DNA from: Megalobrama amblycephala
Taxonomy: Eukaryota; Chordata; Actinopteri; Cypriniformes; Xenocyprididae
Assembly (NCBI RefSeq): GCF_018812025.1
Contig: NC_063045.1
Coordinates: forward strand, 56,863,957-56,927,956
DNA: 64,000 nt
Direction of reading: 5' to 3'
The notes beneath the pieces are model-generated. The model was given only the letters and a program-made list of their open reading frames with translations, was not told the origin of the DNA and did not search any database. How positions within the stretch are numbered: position 1 is the stretch's first letter; every line of letters begins with the position of its first letter. Shown piece by piece: positions 55,906 to 64,000 of this stretch. The position numbers were made by a program, and so were the translations under genes.

Positions 55906-56640
55906 TGTTTCATCATGAGAATTTTGACTTTAGAAGAACAATAATTACAAAAAATACCAACATTCATTGTTTCAGAACATAAATAACCCAAAGTTCACAG
56001 AGAGAGGTTTTTGATTGGTTGGTTCCAGCCCTGTCTGAACATGCAAAGTCAAAGCTGCGCCCTTTTTTCATTAAATGTGCACAAATGTTGGAAATTGGAA
56101 AAAAGTTTTCCAACTTATATAATAATAATAATTATTCTCCTCGAGTATATCTGGTTAACAGTTATACATGCTCATATATCATGAAGAATCATTCTTATTA
56201 ACAAGCAACATAATGTATAAATATTACAATAAAACAGCATTTCATTATTTATCATAGCATATGAACAATGGTCACAGCATATCTGTCATGGGTATACATC
56301 CAGAAAAACATAAATAATGTTTCCACATTGTATATTTACAGTCACTTTTTTCTATGCACACAATTATTATTTTGATACAGATGCACAGCATGCAGTTTCA
56401 CCATAAAATATGTGCTTAGGCATAAAAGTAATTATCCAAAGTGAATCATATGAACAGCAACCTCAAAGGTGCTGTGTTCACTGTAAAGTTTTGGGGGTGT
56501 TTTCTAGGAAATCTGAAAAGTTGAACCAGTTGCATATATTACATTCAATTGTGCAGAAGATTTGCGAAAGCTAAACACTCAGAAACCACATTATATAGAC
56601 TCAACTGATTGGAAAAGACACATTTAAAAAAGACTAATTT
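55906..56640. other. Intergenic DNA or distal mctp1 3'UTR
   Basis: AT-rich, no gene. The mctp1 3'UTR may extend into this stretch, but no single poly(A) signal stands out. Confidence 0.4.
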
Positions 56641-56740
56641 GTTGGAGCTACGACCAAGTGGTAGGCACATGTTTTTTGAGCGGTGGTGCTCACGTGGGTG
56701 ATGCAAGTTCAAATTCGGCTTGCAACATTTTTCTCCACGT
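56641..56740 (+). repeat. tRNA-derived SINE-like fragment
   Basis: GGAGCTACGACCAAGTGGTAGGCAC resembles a tRNA A-box region. GTTCAAATTCG (56707-56717) fits the RNA polymerase III B-box GTTCRANNC, at about the right spacing allowing an extended variable arm. The cloverleaf stems are too poor for a functional tRNA. An AT-rich tail follows. Confidence 0.5.
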
Positions 56741-56990
56741 AATTAAAAATGTTCAAGACACTGACTGAATCAGTGACTCAGAATAAAAATGGGCATATAA
56801 ATAATTAAAAGTACATTTTATGAACAACAATTGATTTTTGTGCTATTATAGTTGTGCAATTTGCATAAATAATGATAAAAACAATATAAATATTTCTTTC
56901 TTTTTAAAACAATCTCTTTTTTAAAGTCTTTGCACAGTGTATTTTTCTTGAGCAGTTCTTTGGAGCCCGTTGATTAGAAATTAAAAGTAT

Positions 56991-59900
56991 CTATCTGGGG
57001 TTGTTCCTTCTTTTCCTGCTGGGACTCTGAGAGCTGTCCGGTTTGAGCTCTTTGTACTGAACCTAAAGTGGAGATTTTGCACAAATGAGTTGCGAATCAC
57101 ATGCAAACGAATGAAAATGCTTCACTTATCATTGATCACTTACCATCTGAATGTCTGATGGAACTCTAGACAGGAAGTCCAGCAACTCATTGTTCTCAAT
57201 GTTGTATGGGTCCCGAAGTTTTTTGGTGAATTTATTGATACCTGTGTGGGACATGCATATAGTTCACATCCTAGTAATATCTTTTAAATCATCTGAATGC
57301 AAGAACACACCTTATGTAAAAGCCTTCAAAAAAATGCATCTGAGATCTTGATCAACCGAACACCTGAAATATTAAAGGTTTAGTTCACTTCAGAATTCAA
57401 ATTTCCTGATAATTAATTCACCCCCATGTCATCCAAGAAGTTTAAGTCTTTCTTTCCTCAGTTGAAAATAAATTAAGGTTTTTAAGGAAAATATCCCGGG
57501 ATTTTTCTCCATATAGTGGACTTCAATGGCTACCAGTTGGTTGAAGGTCCACATGTCAGTTTCAGTGGAGCTTCAAAGAGCTCTACACGATCCCAGACGA
57601 GGAATAAGAGTCTTATCTAGAGAAACAGTTGGTAATTTTCTAAAAAAAAACAGAAAAAAAACTTTTATTTACACTTTTACCACAAATGCTCATCTTGCAC
57701 TAGCTCTGCGATGCACCACGCATTCCGTAATCACGTAGGAAATGTAGAAATATCCTAGAATTTTTTCCTTGAAAACTATTATTTCTTTTCGGCTGAAGAA
57801 AGAAAGATATAGACATCTTAGATGACATGGGGGTGAGTAAATTATCAGGAAATTTTAATTCTGAAGTGAACTAATCCTTTAATTTAATTTCAACAAACTA
57901 AGCAATAATTTGAATGGTAAACCATAGGGAAAGTGTGTATTACACAAGAGCAATATGATTTCTCACCCCAGACCAGCACAATGTAGCGTAGTGGGATAAA
58001 GTATATTAGCGTGGCACCGGCACATAGCACTGTTATGGCTAACCAGCTCAGAAAAGGCACAGACCAGTTAAATGTGCTAAAAAAAAGAAAGGAACAGCAT
58101 GAGAATGTATATAAAACAATGCATTCATTACATGAAATCAATACAAAAAGGAAGATACAAAAGGTATGAAATAATATCCAAACTTCTCACTTCTTCACTC
58201 GTTCCCCAAAGCAGGCCACTTCATCCAAAGCGTTCTGAACCGTTACGATCACATCTTGAACCGCGTATAATTTGTCCAAGAAGCCCTTTTTTTCCGAGTC
58301 CTGTTTGAATGCACAACACCCGGCGAGTTAGAATTCATGTTGCAAATTTTCGACAGTTGTGCTTTGGTCTGTAGGAAATTGTCTAGTAAGGTAACATGAG
58401 TTTAGTTGTTATGAGAAATGAAAGACGTGGGGGTGGGGACGCTTTTGTTTGCTAGCTGGTGTCTCTTCTCTTTAGACTAAAAGGTTAGTTGGTGTAGCTT
58501 AACACAAAAGCAGCGAGTCTCCAATCCCAACCGCAGCTTCATTAATATGGAAAAGAGGGCCTCTGAACGACACACAATTCCTTGGAACTAAACAGAATAA
58601 TATTCAACATTAGATTTAAATTAATCTCAGTCAAAGTCAAATCTCAAAAGTTACATTTCAAATATTGGCAAATCAAATTCAAATCGTGAGCTTTCCATAT
58701 CCTGCAGTTTGTTTTTCTAATTGTTCTTAGCCTTTTTGAGTATGTTAGAGTGTTGAGAGTTACAATTTTAAGTTTCTTCTGGGATAATGGACCAAAAACA
58801 TTAAAATCTCAGTGCGTAAATATATTTTTAATAGCAAGTAGCAAATTAGTCAGGCTGCAACTCTATTATCTAGTAAATGTCCATATGATAAAAATTCCCA
58901 GTCCTTTCATAACAATAAATAAGTTACTATGATAAAGTTATCTTCTAATGTTTATGTATAAAAATACAGTTAACTGTAAGTTAATAAAGCAACACGAGAG
59001 CCAGTTCATTATAGGGATTTTATATAATATTCAATAAATAATTACACTATCAAAGTTTGGTAAGATTTTTTATTAGGATGCATTAAATTGATCTAAATTG
59101 ACAGTAAAGACATTTATAATGTTACAAATAAATGCTGTTCTTTTAAACTTTCTATTCATCAAAGAATCCTGACAATGTATCACAAAAATATTAATCAGCA
59201 CAACTGTTTTCAACATTGATAATAATAAGAAACGTTTCGTGAGCAGCAAATCAGCATATTAGAATGATTTCTGAAGGATCATGTGACACTGAAGACTGGA
59301 GTAATGATGCTGAAAATTCAGCTTTGATCACAGGAAAAAAAATAATTTCACAATATTACTGTATTTTGATCAAGTAAATGCAGCCTTGGTGAGCAGCAGA
59401 GACTTTATTCGACAACATGAAAAAAACTAACCAACTCCAAATGTTCGTTTGGGAAGTACACTCAGGGTCTTTGAGGTCTCCACAGACCCCGGGCAACAAA
59501 ATGCAATTTTGTAACAAAATGCTTGTTTTTTTTAAACAAATGTAATTTTACTCTGTTTATTAATGTTTTTACTACATGTTTGTGCAGTTTTTGGAGTATT
59601 TATCTTAGTTTTTAAATTTATATAAATAAATTTAAAAATATTTTTTTAAATAAGCTGTTTTTGTATAAAAACCTTTTATGTAAAATTCACTTTATAAAAG
59701 ACCCACATTTCTAAATTTCATTCATGGAGATAACATGGATAATTTGACATGGTTTAGTGTATGATTTTTGCCCATCTTTTGGAAAATGCAGTTATAAAAG
59801 TAAAAATCATTTTTACCAGTAGATGGCTGCAGAGCTCCACTATTTGCTATGTGCTATTTGACTGATTGAAAGACATCTTTTCACAAGTATTTTTCAGTTG

Positions 59901-62900
59901 GATTTATATCTAAATATTCTGAAATCACAATTCTAACAATAAAGGCTACTTTTTGTCAAAGTTTAGTGTTTTTGTAATGAAAAAAAATCAGTTCTTCAAT
60001 ATTGTTCCATTATGATAAGACCCCACTTAGAACAAATTGGACAAAATTCATCCTCAAAATCAACATTTTTGAAAAACTTTTTTTTTCAGTACAAAAAAAT
60101 GCTAAACTTTGACAAAAAGTAATTTTTATTGTCTTTTATTGTCATAATTGTGATTTCATAATATTTAGATATAAATCCAACTGAAAAATACTTGTGAAAA
60201 GATGTCTTTCAGTCAGTCAAATAACACATAGCAAATAGTGGAGCTCTGCAGCCATCTACTGGTAAAAGTGATTTGTTTTTACTATTAAAACTGCATTTTC
60301 CAAAAGATGGGCAAAAATCTTACACTAAACCATGTCAAATTATCCATGTTATCCCCATGAATGAAAGTAAGAAATGTGGGTCTTTTATAAAGTGAATTTT
60401 ACATAATAAGCTGTTTTTGTATAAAAAAATATTTATTTATTTATATACATTTAAAAGATATGACAAATCCTCCAAAAACTGCACAAATATGAAGTAAAAA
60501 CATTAATTAACAGAGTAAAATTACATTTGTTTTTTTAAAAAAACAATTATTTTGTTACAAAATTACATTTTGTTGCCTGGGGTCTGTGGAGACCCCGAAG
60601 ACCCTGAGTGTGACCCTCTCCCTTTTTTTACACTAACATAAAAACAAGATATCACTCCAATTTTTTTTTCTTTGTAGATCTAGAAAGTGTTAACAACTGT
60701 ACAAAGTTTCATGTCATTTGGACAAAGAGAACATTTTTTTTTATTTGAGCAAACGTCGTTTGGGGTCTGTGCAGACCCCAAAGACCCTATAAGGGTTAAA
60801 CTAAAGTCTGTTATTCACAAAGGAAGAGCCCTTTAATATCTCCCGCCTCAACTTCCTGTGTCAACAGGAAATTTGTCAACACATGGTATTCAGTGTTTGA
60901 TCTAATAGATTCATTGTTCAATAAAATATCATGCTAGCTTGCATTTTTCCTCATGTTGCCCTTGTACACAAACATATGCGCAATAATGACAGCATTTATT
61001 CCGAACCCCAGGCCTCACCTGCGACGGGTCGGATGGAAAATCAGTGGGACGGGCTGCAAGTTGTGTTATTCTTTCTCCGACAACTTACAGAGTCGGAGTT
61101 CAACAAATCAATTGTCCCCATAAATTAGCAGGAACAATTTCTGAAAGCCTGGAGAGCGATACCAACCCTCGGCGTATTTTCATGACCAGCCGGTGGTAAG
61201 CTAAGTGCAAACATATGTCCAGGCTTAGCCCGGGCCTATGAGGGGTCCTCATGAATGGAAAACAGGTGTCTGGGTCATTTGTGCCAAAATACCCAAGTTA
61301 GCTCCCAGGGTCAAAGGTCAGGCCGCTAATGGCTGCCTTGTGGCGCACAAAGGGTTATGGGAACGCGAAGAACGACTGGAGTTAAACATCTGGGATATGT
61401 TGAGTATATTTGGCAACGCAAGCCTCAGGTGCAATTAAACTAAAGCACTGACACATATATTAAACTGACCAACCTTTCAGCTGTCCCCTAGAGCGCCAGC
61501 TAACGCACTAGACCTCGAACGATAGTGCTATTCTAGAGAAACAAGATGGAAAAGCGTAGATTTCCTTCAGCCATGAGAGATCCTCTCATACTGCGTCTCA
61601 CCAAGGGGAAAGAAGAGTCCTAATGAGTTAATCAGGAAGTAATGAGGCTTCCATGTACAAATGTATGGTTACCTTGTCATCTTTGTCACATTCTTCATCC
61701 ACATCCTCAAGAAGGTCCTCCATCGCTTGCTATGAAGCAACAATAAGAAAAATCACAAATGCGATCTCTTTGATATCTCAGTTGTTTCTGCTAGGAAACG
61801 TAGCGATGAGTTTAAAATGAAGAGCAAATGTATTTTGCTTCTCCTGAGAAATACACTCTAGTCATTTCACATGCGTCTAAAGTTTCAAACTGCGCTCAGA
61901 TCCTAAGATACCAAACTCTGCAAAAGTCAATATGAACTTGAATCACAATAAATGAGATCCTGATATTATTGCAAACATTCCTCATTAAATTCTTCCAACA
62001 CTCTAAAAAAATGCTGGGTTAAAAACAACCCAAGTTGGGCTGAAAATGGGCAAACCCAGCGATTGGGTTGTTTTAACCCAGCGGTTGGGTTAAATGTTTG
62101 CCCAAAGTGCTGGGCAGTTTTATTTAACCCAACTATTGTTTAAAAATTACTACATGGCTGGCTTAAAATGAATCCAAAATAGGCTGGAAATTAAAAATCA
62201 GACACTAGAGGCAACAATAATAATCAAAAGGTGAACATTTATTAATAAGCAATTTAATAAATGTTTATTGTTTAATTATTATTCATTAAACTTAATAATA
62301 AATGCTCATTTATTAATATACTTTAGGTTCATTTTAAGCAAGCAATGCAGTCATTTTTAAACAATAGTTGAGTTAAATTAAACTACCCAGCAGGTTGGTC
62401 AAACATTTAACCCAACCGCTGGGTTTGTCCGTTTTCAACCCAACTTGGGTTGTTTTTAATGCAGGATTTTTTTAGAGTGAAGCCATGCATTTGCATTACT
62501 TGACGAGGATAAGAAAAATACAATAATAATAGCATTTAAAATAGTTTTTTATCTTAATTTTATCTGTTGCAAAAATCATCATGATATTTTAAGATTTTAA
62601 AACTTTTCCAGGCCTGTAAATCACAATTTTACAATCACGTTTTGTATTCATACTCTGTGTCAACAACCGTCTCATTTGTATTTCTCCTAAGCAGTTTTAA
62701 AAGAAACATCTGATACGAAATTGGTATCTACATGAAGACTACGTTATGTCTCCAGAACAATGAAAGATCAACCTCTGAGCAATAACACCTTCCTCTGGCG
62801 AGTTTCAAATGTCCTTTAAACACTCACGTTGCATCACATGCAGACTGATGACCATTTAATGGCAACCGTTCCGCCAATCATTAGCCGTTAGGCCACATAT

Positions 62901-64000
62901 GAAAACACATACGCATTCAACTCACATTTGTGACAGACTGTATATTTGTGTCAATCTACTTCTGAATGTGAAAATGATTCTCTCTCTGTGTGTCTGTCAT
63001 GTGTCAGTCAGCTGAAATCCAGCTCAGAAAAAAAAAAGCAATAAAAAAAAAAACAAATTGAAATTCACGCTGGTCAATATGATAATTCCATATTTTAATT
63101 TGTAAAGAAGTGGAAAATTATTATTTTATTGTTTTGAGATTCATCTGATGCATATCGCTGCTGACTCTTTGACCGGATACTCCTGAATAAAAATTTAATT
63201 AAAATTTTGATAGCTTAATTGGGAAGCGAACACCCTCTCCAGAAATGGCGCTCATCGAAAGTCATCAGCACTCATTCCACGCCATTTGAACAATTAAAAC
63301 GGAATCAATTTTCAGGGAGTTTTTGCCTACGCGCTTAGTGTGATTGGCAACATTTCACGATGGCATGAAATTAGTTTGACACAATTTAATTGGAAAATGC
63401 GATAAGTAAATACACCAGGTAAGTGGAATGGCACATTTAGGAGCTCATATATCTGTGCTACTTTTAATAACCCGAGGTAATTGGAATAAAAACATTCAAT
63501 TCCAGCTGTGCACACATCTTAAAAAAAATAAACATGCACAATATAACATAACTGTTTATTGACCTGGAATAGCTGATGGCTGGTTCAAATAATCAAAGAT
63601 AGTTTGGGTTGGGTGAGACGTTTCAATTTCCTGTGACGGCCTACAACAACCATGTGCTTAAAATGAGCTCGAGATAAATGTCACAAATTTAGCAATCATT
63701 AGACTCAAGAGTCAACATCCATAAAAACGCTCACCACACTTCCCTCGCGCGACTCCTTCCCGGAGGCCAGCAGGAAGTAATTCCAGGTCAGCAGCAGCAG
63801 CAAGGACAACGGAATCATGTAGATCTCGAAATTCCAAACCACCACCACAAAGATCTAAACGATCAGGACAATGTGACAATTAAGAGAATCCTATCGAATT
63901 TTCAAGTAAATGTCCAAATGATGGAAATGACTTCATAACAATAAATAAGTTACTACAATTAAGATATCTGCTGATGTTTAATAACAATAATGCACTTAAA
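56991..64000 (-). CDS. mctp1: Multiple C2 and transmembrane domain protein 1, C-terminal exons (5' end outside window)
   Basis: MCTP1 is an ER/endosome-anchored calcium-binding C2-domain protein linked to synaptic homeostasis and vesicle traffic (family knowledge). Six terminal exons are seen, with GT-AG borders and matching phases: 63854-63735, 61729-61673, 58300-58191, 58076-57967, 57241-57144 and 57062-56991, ending at TAG. The first encodes the first hydrophobic hairpin ([20 protein letters not shown]). The second is an acidic linker ([17 protein letters not shown]). The third gives [12 protein letters not shown]...[11 protein letters not shown]. The fourth is the second hairpin ([16 protein letters not shown]...[10 protein letters not shown]). 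The fifth gives [13 protein letters not shown]...[13 protein letters not shown], and the last a basic tail ending KRRNNPR. The C2 domains must lie beyond base 64000. Human MCTP1 shares every block. By synteny it is probably the mctp1b copy. Confidence 0.93.
57372..57882. mobile_element. TTAA-flanked palindromic MITE in mctp1 intron
   Basis: TTAAAGGTTTAGTTCACTTC on the left and GAAGTGAACTAATCCTTTAA on the right are near inverses. The inner arms (TTTCCTGATAATTAATTCAC / GTGAGTAAATTATCAGGAAA) also pair. Located between the last-but-two and last-but-one mctp1 exons. Confidence 0.85.
59030..59400 (+). repeat. Dispersed cyprinid repeat in mctp1 intron
   Basis: Third copy of the 28890-29320 family. 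GTGAGCAGCAAATCAGCATA and GGATCATGTGACACTGAAGA match that copy closely. Confidence 0.88.
59458..60611. mobile_element. 1.15-kb long palindrome in mctp1 intron
   Basis: ACACTCAGGGTCTTTGAGGT on the left is answered by the inverse CCGAAGACCCTGAGTGT on the right. The arms are about 550 bases, including the facing blocks TTCACAAGTATTTTTCAGTT and AACTGAAAAATACTTGTGAA, and meet near 60030. A partial third copy of the end motif (GGGGTCTGTGCAGACCCC) follows at about 60754. No ORF. Confidence 0.88.
61308..61320 (+). promoter_or_regulatory. Perfect DR1 site in mctp1 intron
   Basis: GGGTCAAAGGTCA is the same 13-mer as the upstream nr2f1 site at 20010-20022 (opposite strand), with the same CCCA 5' flank. 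It lies in a repeat-free block, 60990-61440, that looks unlike the surrounding AT-rich DNA. Candidate RXR/COUP-TF/HNF4 binding site. Confidence 0.5.
61999..62479. mobile_element. Palindromic MITE (CACTCTAAAAAA ends)
   Basis: CACTCTAAAAAAATGCTGGG and the inverse CAGGATTTTTTTAGAGTG bound 481 bases. AACCCAACCGCTGGGTT-type blocks face each other in the two arms. Fuller copy of the element at 683-1047. Confidence 0.9.
63180..63500. promoter_or_regulatory. Candidate conserved non-coding element in mctp1 intron
   Basis: Repeat-free with at least six homeodomain-type cores: TTAATTAAAA, GCTTAATTGGG, GAACAATTAAAACGG, GACACAATTTAATTGGAA, GAGGTAATTGGAAT and TTTTAATAACC. This density fits a developmental enhancer of the nr2f1 domain. 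No proof from sequence alone. Confidence 0.35.

Larger units (their letters stand above)
58301..61672 (-). other. mctp1 intron with repeats
   Basis: A 3.4-kb intron between the GFLDKLY exon and the acidic-linker exon. It contains a dispersed repeat, a long palindrome, and a repeat-free GC-richer block (60990-61440) with a perfect DR1 site. Confidence 0.85.
61730..63734 (-). other. mctp1 intron with MITE and possible conserved element
   Basis: The 2.0-kb intron upstream of the acidic-linker exon. It contains the MITE at 61999-62479 and the homeodomain-motif block at 63180-63500. Confidence 0.85.

Noticed and set aside
56641..56740. Functional tRNA gene
   Set aside because: The A-box is imperfect, the acceptor stem does not pair convincingly, and there is no poly-T terminator at the right place. 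A SINE remnant fits better.

Overview
The window is vertebrate nuclear DNA, almost certainly from a cyprinid teleost (carp/zebrafish group). The evidence is intron-split genes with GT-AG borders, orthology of every recognised protein to fish and mammal genes, AT-rich intergenic DNA full of TA, GT and GATA microsatellites, and many palindromic MITE families typical of cyprinids (for example those ending in GGTTAGTTCACCC or TGTGACCCTGGACC).

Four protein-coding genes are supported: arrdc3 (minus strand, 8 exons, complete, 412 aa), nr2f1 encoding COUP-TFI (plus, 3 exons, complete, 402 aa), a tlr8-type endosomal Toll-like receptor (minus, main coding exon complete, 1015 aa) and the 3' half-dozen exons of mctp1 (minus, continuing past base 64000). 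In human, ARRDC3, NR2F1 and MCTP1 lie on chromosome 5q14-15 in this order, so this is a conserved synteny block. The substituted COUP-TFI sequence suggests the 'b' ohnologue of the teleost duplication. Tlr8 sits inside the block, although its human orthologue is X-linked.

Layout: 1-5.4 kb, repeats downstream of arrdc3. 5.4-11.65 kb, arrdc3 with 3'UTR and an NRF1/TATA-like promoter. 11.7-21.5 kb, the divergent arrdc3/nr2f1 intergenic region, with several MITEs, a 2.07 kb inverted-repeat element filled by about 45 copies of a 41-bp minisatellite, and clusters of AGGTCA direct repeats. 21.5-25.8 kb, nr2f1. 25.8-46.6 kb, a gene desert with MITEs, a solo LTR, a tandem array carrying STAT-like sites, and possible conserved regulatory DNA. 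46.6-49.9 kb, tlr8. 50.2-51.8 kb, a 1.55 kb long palindrome. 52-57 kb, intergenic DNA with a tRNA-derived SINE-like piece. 57-64 kb, mctp1 with large repeat-bearing introns.

The most interesting signals are: (i) three perfect DR1 sites (RGGTCA-N-RGGTCA) plus imperfect ones around nr2f1, whose product binds DR1, suggesting autoregulation; (ii) the minisatellite-filled TIR element with higher-order repeat structure; (iii) a tlr8 whose ligand-pocket positions differ from human TLR8 and whose Z-loop lacks a polybasic site; (iv) a five-unit array in which every unit keeps a perfect TTCN3GAA site; (v) two long DNA palindromes able to fold into long hairpins. No tRNA gene, CRISPR array or intact transposase gene was found.
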